Shown: positions 36,437 to 45,900, numbered from the stretch's first letter. The stretch is DNA of 64,000 nucleotides from Hyphomicrobiales bacterium (GCA_017304475.1 JAFKKV010000026.1:87669-151668), one strand, 5' to 3'. Notes: generated by a model not told the origin, from the letters alone. A program made the numbers and translations.

Positions 36437-36662
36437 GGCGCCCGTGACAAGACCCAAATGATGGCGAATGCCCTTATCCGTATGGCCAGCATAGCTTCTT
36501 ACACCAAGAGGCTGTCCCGCCATGTTGCCAAACAAGCGCAGCCGACCGCTTCGCTTGTCCATGCGCGGCACCCCGGCAGGAAAATCCCATAATCGTTGCC
36601 AGCGAGCGATTTGGCCCGCGCTTCGAGACGTCTCGGTGAAGGGGCGCCGCCGTTGCGCAGCG

Positions 36663-37415
36663 TCACTGCGCGTCGGCCTCATAGGCAGCCAGCACCTCGT
36701 CGGGCGACCCGTCCATCATCAACCGCCCGCCCTTCAGCCAGAGCGTGCGGGTGCAGAAACGCCTGATGATGTTGTTGTCGTGCGAGGCGAGGAACACGAT
36801 GCTCGCCTTCTCTATCAGGGAATAAAGCCGCTTTTCGGCTTTCCCGGCAAAAGCGGCGTCGCCGACTCCGATGATCTCGTCGAGGATGAGAATGTCGGGA
36901 TGCACAGCCGTCGAAACCGCGAAGGCCAACCGAAGCATCATTCCGCTCGAATAGGTGCGGATTGGAAGCGACAGGAACTCACCGAGCTCGCTGAACTCCT
37001 CGATGTCGGGGACGAGCGCTTGCGCTCTTTTGCGATCGAGCCCCAGCATGATGCCGCGCATCTCGATATTCTCATAGCCGGTTGCGTCGCCGTCCATGCC
37101 CATCGAAAGATCGATCAGCGATGAGATGCGCCCCGTAATCTCGGCATGACCCGAGGTGGGCGGATAGACCCTGCTCAGGACCCGCAGCAGCGTAGTTTTT
37201 CCAGCGCCATTGCCACCGATGAGGCCAATCCGGTCGCCGTCGCGCGCTTCGAAGCTCACCTCGGTCAGCGCCTCGACAACCTGGATACTGCGGTCGCGAT
37301 CATCGTGCAGGCCGCCGCCGACGGTGCGACGGAGAATCTCGCTCTTTAGCGCGCGACCACGCGAGTTGTAGATGGCAAGGGCGATGCTGGCCTTGTCCAG
37401 GACGATGTGAGCCAT
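36663..37415 (-). CDS. polysaccharide ABC transporter ATP-binding protein (KpsT/Wzt-like, no C-terminal sugar-binding domain)
   Basis: A 250-residue ATPase. Walker A is GGNGAGKTTLLRVLS near residue 69, the signature is TYSSGMMLRLAFAVS near 154, Walker B is ILILDEIIGVGDAAF, followed by the switch VFLASHDNNIIRRFC. The N-terminal ALKSEILRRTVGG segment is typical of O-antigen and teichoic acid exporters. Wzt proteins that recognise modified chain ends carry an extra C-terminal domain of about 170-200 residues; it is absent here, and the gene ends at the standard place. Export of the finished glycan-lipid from cytoplasm to periplasm is the expected role. It is 7 bp after the permease gene. Confidence 0.9.
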   Translation of the reverse strand: MAHIVLDKASIALAIYNSRGRALKSEILRRTVGGGLHDDRDRSIQVVEALTEVSFEARDGDRIGLIGGNGAGKTTLLRVLSRVYPPTSGHAEITGRISSLIDLSMGMDGDATGYENIEMRGIMLGLDRKRAQALVPDIEEFSELGEFLSLPIRTYSSGMMLRLAFAVSTAVHPDILILDEIIGVGDAAFAGKAEKRLYSLIEKASIVFLASHDNNIIRRFCTRTLWLKGGRLMMDGSPDEVLAAYEADAQ

Positions 37416-37422
37416 TGTATCC

Positions 37423-38217
37423 TCAGAGCCAGTACACGACTCGATGCGAGTACTTACCGGCGAACGCTAGGCTCAAAAGCCATCCGAAAATCAGCAACCC
37501 GAACAGGAATAGATAGGAGCTCAGATTGGGCATCTGTCCGAGCAGGGGCTCGCGCATCACGTTCAGCATGTGCGCAAACGGATTGAGGACGAGGACGGGG
37601 TGATCCGCTCGAAGCTGCGACGGCTTGAAGACGACAGGTGAGATGAAGAAGGCGACCTGAACAATGCTCTGCACGATTTGCGGAATATCGCGGAAGCGCG
37701 TCGACAGGACGGCGAGCAGATAGCCGATCCATGCCAAATTCGCGAGGACCAGGAGCAGCCCCGGGAGAAACAGCAGGATGTGCCAATCGATCGTCGTCCC
37801 CGTCACGAGATAGACAACTGGCAAGATGATGAGATTATGGGCGAAAACCAGTAAGTTCCTAGCCATCGTACGAAGCAGATAGGTGAAACGGGGCAGCGCG
37901 ATCTGACGGATAATGCCTTCGTTCTCGGTAAAGCTGGCACAGCTCTCGTTGATCGTCGAGGCGATCAACGCCCAGAGCACCAATCCAGTCCCGAGATGCG
38001 GCATGTAGTCGGCGAGCGCGGTGCCAAACAGCGAGGAATAGACCGCGCCCATGCCGAAGATCATCACCGCCATGCTGAGCGTCAGCCAGAGCTGCCCGAG
38101 GCGCGAGCGCCTGTAGCGGCGCGCAACATCGTTCCTGGCCAGCATCCACCACATGCGCCAGCAGCCGAAGCCGCCGAGAACGTCGGCCGCGCCGCGTTCA
38201 ACCAATCCCATTTCCAC
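37423..38217 (-). CDS. polysaccharide ABC transporter permease (KpsM/Wzm-like)
   Basis: A 264-residue ABC-2 type inner-membrane protein with six hydrophobic segments: LWLTLSMAVMIFGMGAVYSS near residue 42, LVLWALIASTINESCASF, LVFAHNLIILPVVYLVTG, FLPGLLLVLANLAWIGYLLA, IVQVAFFISPVVFKPSQL (the FFISPV motif of the family), and LFLFGLLIFGWLLSLAF. It pairs with the ATPase just downstream. Together they would export a polyprenyl-linked polysaccharide made in the cytoplasm. Upstream of it lies IS debris, so the promoter is unclear. Confidence 0.92.
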   Translation of the reverse strand: MEMGLVERGAADVLGGFGCWRMWWMLARNDVARRYRRSRLGQLWLTLSMAVMIFGMGAVYSSLFGTALADYMPHLGTGLVLWALIASTINESCASFTENEGIIRQIALPRFTYLLRTMARNLLVFAHNLIILPVVYLVTGTTIDWHILLFLPGLLLVLANLAWIGYLLAVLSTRFRDIPQIVQSIVQVAFFISPVVFKPSQLRADHPVLVLNPFAHMLNVMREPLLGQMPNLSSYLFLFGLLIFGWLLSLAFAGKYSHRVVYWL

Positions 38218-38330
38218 GCATCTCCTGAAGTCGCACTGCTACCGCAACCGCAGCGATGCGCCCAAATGCATAAACCGGTGTCAAACAGCACGCAAATTTG
38301 GGCGGGCCGCACGCGCGCTGCATCCTTGAC

Positions 38331-38489
38331 CCAGATGGCACCGATGAGGCGCGCCATGAGCAGATCGATGTTTTTCGGGCCTTGCATCCGGCGTTCGACA
38401 CATTTCAACTCCGCCATCTGACCTTGGGTCTGACCGTCCGACCAGGCCGGCCCACTGGCAGGGCGAACGGCCTCCTCGTCCTTTGTGAC
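38331..38489 (-). pseudogene. C-terminal remnant of an ISL3-family transposase
   Basis: The minus-strand frame reads VTKDEEAVRPASGPAWSDGQ, then TQGQMAELKCVERRMQG and IDLLMARLIGA. ISL3 transposases end with the pattern PWSNGQTEGQ...LKLIKRQMYGR...LDLLRAR, so the match is good although key residues are altered. There is no upstream start and the rest of the transposase is missing or unreadable. It marks an old insertion next to the exporter genes. Confidence 0.65.
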
Positions 38490-39052
38490 GCCGCTGCATG
38501 ATGATGCGACGACGCCGTCGGAGGCGCACCCCATCCAACGTCTTGCCGGCTACGGCCTCGGTGCGAATGATCTGATGGAAGTCCAAGATGACCGGACGAG
38601 CCTTCACCGGCAACCGCAGGCCGGTTTCGATGGCCGCGATCGGCCCCCTCCGACTTCGTCCGCCTGCCGTGTCCGTTCGTCTTGAAGCCGGCCATCGTGC
38701 GAGCGGATGGGATGCGAGGCCCGGATACCGGCATACGCCTGTTGGGTGCGCCGCCGGCGGGCCGCCCGCTCGTGCAACCCCCTTGGGCTCGAACGGAAGC
38801 CGCGCGGCCGCATCGCGTGCCCGATCACCGCGCCATTGCGACCTCCAGCGCCCCACTGCGCATCGTGCGAGGACGCCTGATCCTCCAGCCTGCTCTGCCG
38901 CGTCCTGAACATCTTTGGGCGCTGGCCGCGGACGATCCGGCGCACCGTGTCGCACGCCGGGGGAGGCACGCCTGACGATCTGTTGGATCGCTACGCCATC
39001 GCCAGACTTTGCCGTGACCGCAGCACCGGTCTCTTCCCAGCACCGGCGTCCT

Positions 39053-39340
39053 TCATATTGCAACCGCTACGCGGATGCCACAGGCGCGGGATCCATCACC
39101 GCCACGGAGCGCTGCAGCGTCCAACATGTGCACGGCAAGCAACCTCTTGAGCTTGTCGTTCCCGCATTGCTCCAGGCGCCCGGCTTCGGACGCGTCAATG
39201 CCGCCATGGCAGGTCTTCCGGTTATGCAGCGCCGCTTCAAAGACGCCATGCGAGCGCACCAGATCAGAGGTCTTCACGCCCGCCTCATGCTCGCGCAGAC
39301 CCGCGACGATCCGCTCTTCCGTGAACCGTTCCCGCGTCAT
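39053..39340 (-). pseudogene. IS3-family OrfA remnant
   Basis: From the ATG at 39340 the minus strand reads MTRERFTEERIVAGLREHEA, then GVKTSDLVRSHGVFEAALHN and later GRLEQCGNDKLKRLLAVHMLD. This matches IS3 OrfA (RFTEEQI...REHEAG...CRKHGIS...LEDENxKLKRLLAE) with substitutions in the helix-turn-helix and leucine zipper. OrfB is not found downstream, so the element is dead. It lies at the left side of the block carrying the SAM-like, GT4, gmd/rmd and fused genes. Confidence 0.75.
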
Positions 39341-39432
39341 CTGTCTGCCTTTCAGAGGGCCGCGCTCTCGATCACCGTGGAGAAAAAAACGAAGTGGCAG
39401 GTCAAGCGGCGGTCGGCGGACCCAGGATTTTT

Positions 39433-40221
39433 CTAGCGACCGACGTCGACGACCGGCCCGATCATTGGAGGATGTCCCGCCGGCATTTTGGCCAGACAAT
39501 AGCGGGGGGGCTCATAGTGCTCGCGCGGAGAGCCCGGCGCGAAAAACTTATCCTCGACGAGATCATCTCGAACGAAAAATGCGTTTACCCCAGACAAGCT
39601 GCATCCCACGAGCTTATAGCCCTTGTGATCGGAAAGCTTGGCGAGTGCGCCAAGGCTCGCTCCAAAGAGATTTGTTCCATTCCAGCGCGCGTTCGGATCA
39701 TAAGGCACTGTGATCGTGGCCGACGGCGGCCATGAAGCATTGTATTCGACGATGACGACACGCGGAGAAACGCAATCGATCGCCGACCAGATCCAATAAT
39801 CGTTGGAATCAATATCGATACTGAGAAGATCGATTTCTCCTCCAGCATATCGGCCCGATATTATCTGATTGATATTATCGCGATCGACATGTGCATTTTC
39901 AATGGATAGCCTGGCATCGTCAACGAACGGCTTGTGCGTGGATTTGATCTTGGAGCAGGATTTCTCGTCCCCCTCAATCCAGAGCCCCGACCAGCCCTGC
40001 ATGAGCAGGAGCGCCGTATTGCATTCGAGCCCAGTTTCGACGCCGAACTCTACGAATGTCTTATCTCCCGTTCCGATCCTGAAGAAAATCTCCTGAATGA
40101 TGCCGTCTTCATCGCTCTGAGAGAATGACTTATATCCATATTGACCGAGCCTGAGCGGGTTCTGATTCCGCGGCGCGCTCTTCTCGCCCTGCCAGATCAT
40201 GTAGGCCTGCAGCGGATCCAT
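39433..40221 (-). CDS. FkbM-like / Rossmann SAM-binding protein of glycan loci, function uncertain
   Basis: About 262 residues. The ATG at 40221 is chosen because GGAG lies 5 bp in front; a GTG at 40227 is possible. Near residue 55 is TFVEFGVETGLECNTALLL, a motif I-like stretch resembling FkbM methyltransferases, and LLSIDIDSNDYWIWSAID near 130 takes the place of the FkbM IDxEGxE region. VVIVEYNASWPP follows. The SNDYWIW form is typical of a hypothetical family found in surface-polysaccharide clusters. The gene is more AT-rich than its neighbours (around 39760-40150), which suggests recent transfer. Methyltransfer is possible but unproven. Confidence 0.65.
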   Translation of the reverse strand: MDPLQAYMIWQGEKSAPRNQNPLRLGQYGYKSFSQSDEDGIIQEIFFRIGTGDKTFVEFGVETGLECNTALLLMQGWSGLWIEGDEKSCSKIKSTHKPFVDDARLSIENAHVDRDNINQIISGRYAGGEIDLLSIDIDSNDYWIWSAIDCVSPRVVIVEYNASWPPSATITVPYDPNARWNGTNLFGASLGALAKLSDHKGYKLVGCSLSGVNAFFVRDDLVEDKFFAPGSPREHYEPPRYCLAKMPAGHPPMIGPVVDVGR

Positions 40222-40794
40222 CGTCACTCCGATCGGTCAAAACCATGCTCGAATAGGCGCGAGCAATTGCGCTCGCGTTCCTGACCAGGTCAAGCCGAAC
40301 TCGGGCCTGCCAGAGGGCCCACAGCCCTTGTTCGCCCCACACAGACCGCGTCGCATCCAAGGCCCCCATGAGCCTCGTCGGCAATGGCAGAGGTGTTCCG
40401 CCGAATCGCCTTGCTGCTCTTCGGGCCGAGTTCGCACAGGGCAGGACCGGCGCCCTTCCGGCATGGCAAAGCCGAACGTCCGGACGAGGCCCCGCATCGG
40501 GCGAGGTTCAAAGGAGGCTGCAGCATTCCGTGCAACTCTTGCCGGAGCAGCGTGTTTCGCCCCGGCCAGCTCCCCCTGCCCCCCGAGCTTCGATGGCCGC
40601 GCGACGCGCGAGCTTCGCGTATCGGTGGGCGAAACGGCAGGCCGGTGCCGCCGTCAATCGTCTGCCCCATCCTCGCCCTCAACCAGACCGAAGCAAGCCG
40701 ATCCGGCTGAAACCGACCTGAGGCCAAACTCAGGCCCGGCCAGCGCCAACGTCACGATGGAAGAGAATTCAAAACTAACGTCAGAACGCCTGAT
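40222..40794. other. 573-bp region without a supported gene
   Basis: Several short frames are open on both strands, the best being minus 40240-40384 with a protein-like stretch (LWALWQARVRLDLVRNAS), but no family match or ribosome site supports a gene. It may be the end of a decayed gene and the promoter of the gene starting at 40221. Confidence 0.4.
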
Positions 40795-42228
40795 TTATTT
40801 CGACAACAGCTTTTGCGCACGGTCAAAAACAAATGACGCAGAACTTCTCCACGTGTTCGAATCGTATTCTTCTCTGATTCTCCTTTCGGCGCCGCTAACA
40901 GCGTCTGGATTGTCAAAATACCATTTTAGTCGCTGGGCCCAACGAGGAACATCCCAAGGGTCGATGTACTCCACGAGGTCGCCGCCCACTTCGGGAATAG
41001 ACCCTCGATCGGAGGCGAGGCAGAACTTCCCGGCCGCCAGACTTTCGGCAACGGGCAGACCCCAGCCCTCATATAACGACGGAAACACCGTGAAGAGCGC
41101 GTTCCGATAGAGCCAGGAGAGATCGGCATCGCCGACATTGCTGAGAATCTCAATCCGCCCCTGGATTCGCGGATCGAACTGAAGATCGGCGAGAAGGTCA
41201 GCCACGCCCCAGCCAAGCATGCCCACAAGCACGATCTTGGGGAGATCCGTCTCTCCTTGGTCCACGAGCCTTGTATAGGCGCGGTAGAGAGTTTCGTGGT
41301 TTTTTCTGCGCTCGATCGTTGAAACGAACAGAACGAATCGATCGCCAGCGGCCGACCTGGTCTCGTCAGTCACTGCATGGCCATCAGGGAGAGCGAGTTC
41401 GCTGCCCAGCTTGAAGACCGTCGCCGCGGGAATAGGAGCGCCAACCTCCGTCAATAATTCAAGAAGATCAGCTCTGCTCCTTTCCGAAATACAGACGATC
41501 TCATCTGAACTCCAAGCCAGGTCGGTAAAATATAGCGCGAATCTTGCCGCGACATCTCCAACACAAAGATGAGGAAATTTGACAGGAATCAAATCATAAC
41601 AACAAGATAATACCTTGAATCCAATCTCCATTTTTATGTGATAAATGAAAGACATATCTTTCTGATCCCAGTCGAGACCTAGCGATATATAAACATCCCC
41701 TTTTGAGAACCGAATGCCCGACTGGACGAAGCGACCGGTAAATTGCGGCCTGTTCCTCACTGAAGAGTTTGAACCCAGAAGCTTCCAAGCGCGCCGAAGT
41801 TCGCGAATGGCGCCGATGGCGGCATAGGCCGAGTCGCGCTTGGCGCTCAGATACAGAAAAGCGGGATCACGAAGCCGCCTGGGTAGCCGGTTCATCAATC
41901 GCCGGGCCAGAGAGCCGAGCCTCAGCTCCGCCGGGAGCTTGTTGCCGGGCACCATCACCGCTTGCTTCGCGTCAGCGGAGGCTGCGGCTCCATGCCCGCG
42001 GCTGATCCGCTCTATCGCCTCCTGCACCACGGATGGCGCGACCGGGAGATACCCGCGGGAAGGATCGTAACGGCAAAACTCAACGGTCGAAGAGAGGTCA
42101 GACAGGGCGAATCTGGCGCATTCCAGTTCAACGCGCACAATGCCGACAGCGGGACGCTGCCAACCCAAGATCGTCGTAACGTCCAACCAGATCTTACCCA
42201 CGAGCGGACCTGTCGCGGCAAAGCGCAT
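40795..42228 (-). CDS. family 4 glycosyltransferase
   Basis: About 477 residues from the ATG at 42228 (KIWLDVTTILGWQRPAVGI, the usual start of this mannosyl/rhamnosyltransferase group). The donor half shows FVLFVSTIERRKNHETLYRA near residue 310, KIVLVGMLGWGVADLL, ADLSWLYRNALFTVFPSLYEG, and WGLPVAESLAAGKFCLASD, which carries the E-x7-E region. Close relatives include the WbdA/WbpY/WbpZ-like enzymes that build mannose or D-rhamnose homopolymers. Its start overlaps the 3' end of the upstream GT4 gene by 35 bp. The segment around 41560-41720 is AT-rich. With gmd/rmd in the same block, D-rhamnosyl transfer is a reasonable guess. Confidence 0.85.
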   Translation of the reverse strand: MRFAATGPLVGKIWLDVTTILGWQRPAVGIVRVELECARFALSDLSSTVEFCRYDPSRGYLPVAPSVVQEAIERISRGHGAAASADAKQAVMVPGNKLPAELRLGSLARRLMNRLPRRLRDPAFLYLSAKRDSAYAAIGAIRELRRAWKLLGSNSSVRNRPQFTGRFVQSGIRFSKGDVYISLGLDWDQKDMSFIYHIKMEIGFKVLSCCYDLIPVKFPHLCVGDVAARFALYFTDLAWSSDEIVCISERSRADLLELLTEVGAPIPAATVFKLGSELALPDGHAVTDETRSAAGDRFVLFVSTIERRKNHETLYRAYTRLVDQGETDLPKIVLVGMLGWGVADLLADLQFDPRIQGRIEILSNVGDADLSWLYRNALFTVFPSLYEGWGLPVAESLAAGKFCLASDRGSIPEVGGDLVEYIDPWDVPRWAQRLKWYFDNPDAVSGAERRIREEYDSNTWRSSASFVFDRAQKLLSK

Positions 42229-43438
42229 CAACGATTTCGGGGACTTGCTCCAAACTCTTGCTCCACCGCAACCTCTGCCTCTTCTCGAACCCTGCACTGT
42301 CCGATGCGACGCAGACGGATGGCCTCGTCGTTACATCGCGGACAGCGGCGCGAAGACCGGCAGCATCGTGGCCGACGCGGATTTCCGGAAAATCCAAGTA
42401 TGCCTCATATCCTCTAAAGGCGGCCGGTGTCCCGACCACGTATTTTCCAGAATATATCGCCTCCGCCGTCTTGATATTTGACCCTCCGCCAAACGGAATT
42501 GGCAATACGAATCCATGGGCAAGAGATTTCACTGCCGACAGATCCTTATCGGTCAGTTCAAAAAGAAGCTGGATACGAGAGGCGTTGAGAGCATGCCACC
42601 TCGTGGCGGCAATGGCGCGGGCGAGATGCTCGCAGACGCCTCCTGCGACAACCAAGCGGCTTGAAGGGGAAAAGCAGCCCAGAGCCCCGCCAAAGATCTC
42701 GGCGAAATGGATGAAATTCGGAGGATGAGCGCTGGCGACATAGAGCAGCCAGGGCGCCTTCGGAAGTCGTCCCTTCCAAGGCTGCAAAACTCCGTCCTCG
42801 GCCATCCAAGGCTCTATGCCGTTCGGCGCAACGACGACTTTCCGTCCACCCCAACGCCGCAGTTCGTCGGCCTCGCCGTCGGTCACTGCCAGGACGAGAT
42901 TCGCCTCGCGCGTCGCCTGTCTCTCCAAGGCATCTATGGTGCTCACGATCGTATCGAGGGCAACGCCCCCATACGGCTTCAGGATATCCGCCTTCAAGGG
43001 AGCTTCGATGTTTTGGGAAGAGTAGACGAGAAGGCAAGAAGCGAATTCAGGACGCTCCCGAAGCTTGACGGCAAGCGGCCAAAGCCAGGGCTGCTCGACT
43101 TGGATGACATCGATGGGCGCCGTAACCGCCGCAAGAACCTGCTTGAAGCCGCCATCGGGGGCGGCAGCAAATCGTCCTGACGTCAGATCGTCCACCAAGG
43201 GGATCCGTTGCCCGGCGAAGAGCCGATAGGGACTGCCAACAGGGAACGGGATATCACGAGGTCCGATCTGCGGAATGGGATAGGCCTCTTCCGGATAGAT
43301 CGCGACCGAGGTTACCAACCATCCTGCAGCTTCGTAAGCGCGCTTCATATTCTGAACGCGCAACTGCCCACCATGTCGAGGTTCAGCAATCGGATAGGTG
43401 CTGAGAATGAGGACATTCCCTTTAGAGATGGCACTCAT
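42194..43438 (-). CDS. family 4 glycosyltransferase
   Basis: About 414 residues from the ATG at 43438. The N-terminal half has VLILSTYPIAEPRHGGQLRV, the loop GGxxR type seen in GT4 enzymes, and IDVIQVEQPWLWPLA. The donor half has VVVAPNGIEPWM near residue 205, PWLLYVASAHPPNFIHFAEI, and GFVLPIPFGGGSNIKTAEAIYSG, where the family E sits in TAEAI. The last residues enter the next GT4 gene, so the two are coupled. The donor and acceptor are unknown. A 190-bp AT-rich gap separates it from rmd. Confidence 0.82.
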   Translation of the reverse strand: MSAISKGNVLILSTYPIAEPRHGGQLRVQNMKRAYEAAGWLVTSVAIYPEEAYPIPQIGPRDIPFPVGSPYRLFAGQRIPLVDDLTSGRFAAAPDGGFKQVLAAVTAPIDVIQVEQPWLWPLAVKLRERPEFASCLLVYSSQNIEAPLKADILKPYGGVALDTIVSTIDALERQATREANLVLAVTDGEADELRRWGGRKVVVAPNGIEPWMAEDGVLQPWKGRLPKAPWLLYVASAHPPNFIHFAEIFGGALGCFSPSSRLVVAGGVCEHLARAIAATRWHALNASRIQLLFELTDKDLSAVKSLAHGFVLPIPFGGGSNIKTAEAIYSGKYVVGTPAAFRGYEAYLDFPEIRVGHDAAGLRAAVRDVTTRPSVCVASDSAGFEKRQRLRWSKSLEQVPEIVDALCRDRSARG

Positions 43439-43632
43439 CGATCTCTCGAACCTCACACACCATTGCGGCGCTACACCCATCGACCGCCGTGCCGCTCAGC
43501 ACAGGACCAACCCGTTTCAGGCGCCGCCCGCTTTCTGTATAAAAACTCGAAATCTGTGTGAAAAATACCGAACAACGTCCGCCTCAAGAAACTCCAGGCG
43601 ATCACCATGGTCACGCCAACGTATTGGAAATA

Positions 43633-44658
43633 TTACTCAGGTCGTGACATTGATTTTTTACTATTTTCTGCTGGAGAAAGCACGGTCTCGCCGTGCCCGG
43701 AGGCGATCCGCTCGCGCCAGTCATTGAGCACATCGGCAACGATATCGTCGAACGAGTGGCGCGGTGCCCACTCCAGAGCCGTTCCTGCTCGGTCAGCATT
43801 CCCGATAATGCACGGAATATCGCTCGGCCGCATGCGTGCGCGATCCTGCTCGACGTCAATCTTCACGCGGCAGCGGATCAGGAGGTCTTCCAATATGGAA
43901 CCTATGCGTCGGGGGAGCCCCGACGCAATGTTGAAGATCGTGCCAGGCTCGAGGCTTGCCGTCCGCTGGACGGTGCGCGCATAGGCATCGACCACGTCCG
44001 CGACGTGTAGAAAATCGCGCTCGGCATCCAAGTTGCCCACTTTGAGAACCGGAGGCGCCAAGCCAGCTTCGATCCGGGCGACCTGCCTGGCGAAGGAGGG
44101 CAGCACGAAGGCGTCCCCTTGCCCGGGACCAGAGTGATTGAAAGGACGGAACCTGATGCTTCTGAGCCCGCGGCGAACCATTCCGCCCAACGCCAGATCC
44201 GCGGCAGCCTTGCTTGCTCCGTACTCGTCGAGGGGAGCAAGCAATGCATCTTCGCGCAGCGCCTGCCCCGACCTGGCGGTTTCGCCATAGACCATGCCCG
44301 TTCCGACGTGGAGCAGCCAGCAATCGGGCGCATGCGCGAGGATCGCCTCGCCCAAATTGAGTGCGCTGCCGAGATGGAGGTCCCAGCTCATGCGCGCATC
44401 CGCATTTGCCACGGACGGAGCGGCGATTCCCGCGAGATGAACAATGTGCGTCGGCTGGTGACGCCCGATCATATCGGCAATCGCCGCGCTATTCAGCACG
44501 TCCAACGCTTCAATAGCCCCGTGGGTGCCTTGGGATCCCGGGTCCTTGGACGTCGCGACGATCTCGACGCTTTCTCCGCAGACGCGAGCCAGCGCCTGTG
44601 GCAGGTGGAAGCCCACGAAACCAGACGCGCCAGTGATCAGGACCCGCGTTCTCGACAT
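43633..44658 (-). CDS. rmd: GDP-6-deoxy-D-mannose reductase-like SDR (Rmd-type)
   Basis: A 341-residue extended SDR. The cofactor loop is VLITGASGFVGFHLPQAL, the active-site Tyr and Lys are in DEYGASKAAADLAL near residue 145, FRPFNHSGPGQGDAFV near 175 is the substrate-binding motif seen in Rmd and related reductases, and RDFLHVADVVDAYA follows. Rmd reduces GDP-4-keto-6-deoxy-D-mannose to GDP-D-rhamnose. It lies 6 bp downstream of gmd, which makes its substrate, so this assignment is favoured over other epimerases; GDP-fucose synthase is less likely from the sequence. The symbol is by context. Confidence 0.8.
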   Translation of the reverse strand: MSRTRVLITGASGFVGFHLPQALARVCGESVEIVATSKDPGSQGTHGAIEALDVLNSAAIADMIGRHQPTHIVHLAGIAAPSVANADARMSWDLHLGSALNLGEAILAHAPDCWLLHVGTGMVYGETARSGQALREDALLAPLDEYGASKAAADLALGGMVRRGLRSIRFRPFNHSGPGQGDAFVLPSFARQVARIEAGLAPPVLKVGNLDAERDFLHVADVVDAYARTVQRTASLEPGTIFNIASGLPRRIGSILEDLLIRCRVKIDVEQDRARMRPSDIPCIIGNADRAGTALEWAPRHSFDDIVADVLNDWRERIASGHGETVLSPAENSKKSMSRPE

Positions 44659-44664
44659 CTGACG

Positions 44665-45654
44665 CTACAGATGACTATGGCGCTTGAGGCGCGCGAGATC
44701 GGCTTCGACCATTTCGGCAACGAGCTGCTCGAGACTGGTTTCGGCCACCCAGCCCAGCGCCTCCTGAGCTTTGGCCGGATTGCCGAGCAGCACCTCGACC
44801 TCTGCCGGCCGCAAGTAGCGAGGGTCAATCACAACATGATCCTCCATTTTGAGCCCGACATGGCCGAATGCCAGCTCGCAGAACTGCCGCACCGACACGG
44901 TCCGGCCAGTCGCCACGACATAGTCGTCCGGCCTGTCCGGCTGTAGCATCAGCCACATCGCTTTGACATAGTCGCGAGCGTGGCCCCAGTCGCGCTTGAC
45001 GTCGAGATTGCCGAGCGCGAGTTCCTGACGCAGGCCGAGCTTGATCCGCGCCACGCCGTCGGTGATCTTGCGCGTCACGAATTCAATTCCGCGCAGCGGC
45101 GATTCATGGTTGAACAGGATACCGCTCGAAGCATACAGGTTGAAGCTCTCGCGGTAGTTCACCGTCATCCAGTGCGCATAGAGCTTTGCGACGGCATAAG
45201 GCGAGCGTGGATAAAACGGCGTCGTCTCCGACTGCCTCGGCTCCTGGATCAGGCCATACATTTCCGAGGACGAAGCCTGATAGAATCGCGCGTCTGCGCA
45301 AACCAGGCGCACGGCTTCGAGCATGTTGCCGGCACCGAGCGCAGTGACCGAACCCGTCAGAAGCGGCTGCTGCCACGACGACTTCACGAAAGACTGAGCC
45401 GCCAGGTTATAGACCTCGTCGGGACGAACCTCCCCGAGGACGCGGATCAGACTTGAGAGATCTGTCAGGTTCCCATCGTGAAGGATGACCTCGTCGGCAA
45501 TGCCGAGCCAGATCAGACGGCTGTTGATGACATCGGCTGAGGCGCTGCGACGCAGGAGCCCATGAACCTCGTAGCCCTTGGAGAGGAGAAGCTGGGAGAG
45601 ATAGGCGCCGTCTTGCCCTGTGATGCCGGTGATGAGTGCGCGTTTGATTGTCAT
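44665..45654 (-). CDS. gmd: GDP-mannose 4,6-dehydratase
   Basis: About 329 residues from the ATG at 45654. RALITGITGQDGAYLSQLL is the Gmd cofactor motif, followed by EVHGLLRRSAS, HDGNLTDLSSLIRVL, EVYNLAAQSFVKSSW, and the active-site RSPYAVAKLYAHWM (Y-x-x-x-K), then LFNHESPLRGIEFVTRKI and LGNLDVKRDWGHARDYVKAMW. It converts GDP-D-mannose to GDP-4-keto-6-deoxy-D-mannose, the precursor of GDP-D-rhamnose, GDP-L-fucose and others. The product feeds Rmd encoded next. The usual C-terminus is slightly short (family about 340-370) but all sites are present. Confidence 0.93.
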   Translation of the reverse strand: MTIKRALITGITGQDGAYLSQLLLSKGYEVHGLLRRSASADVINSRLIWLGIADEVILHDGNLTDLSSLIRVLGEVRPDEVYNLAAQSFVKSSWQQPLLTGSVTALGAGNMLEAVRLVCADARFYQASSSEMYGLIQEPRQSETTPFYPRSPYAVAKLYAHWMTVNYRESFNLYASSGILFNHESPLRGIEFVTRKITDGVARIKLGLRQELALGNLDVKRDWGHARDYVKAMWLMLQPDRPDDYVVATGRTVSVRQFCELAFGHVGLKMEDHVVIDPRYLRPAEVEVLLGNPAKAQEALGWVAETSLEQLVAEMVEADLARLKRHSHL

Positions 45655-45900
45655 GCCTGAAATCACACTGTTCAGGGTTGCCGATCACGATATGAGGCAC
45701 GCTGCCTGATCATGTGGACCCACAAAGTCAAGGAGCAAAGTGGCTAATTGATGCGCCTGCCCGCCCGGAACGGATTTCTCGCCCCTTCCCGGCTCGCCGG
45801 CGGCGAGGGCCCTTGACCTCCCGGAGCGGCGGGACGTCACGCTGCACGCGATTGTGGGGGCGTCTGCTTGCCGCGCATCCGCGTGGTTATTTGGTGGTCG

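Larger units (their letters stand above)
38218..39432. other. 1.2-kb region of decayed insertion sequences
   Basis: No intact gene is present between the exporter permease and the gene ending at 39433. At least two unrelated transposase remnants lie on the minus strand (38331-38489 and 39053-39340, listed separately); the sequence between them, about 38500-39050, is Arg/Ala/Gly-rich in all frames and could not be assigned. Confidence 0.6.

Noticed and set aside
36437..36682. N-terminal extension of the GT4 at 35078 overlapping the ATPase gene
   Set aside because: The added residues are Arg-rich, lack GT4 features and overlap a well-defined gene end.
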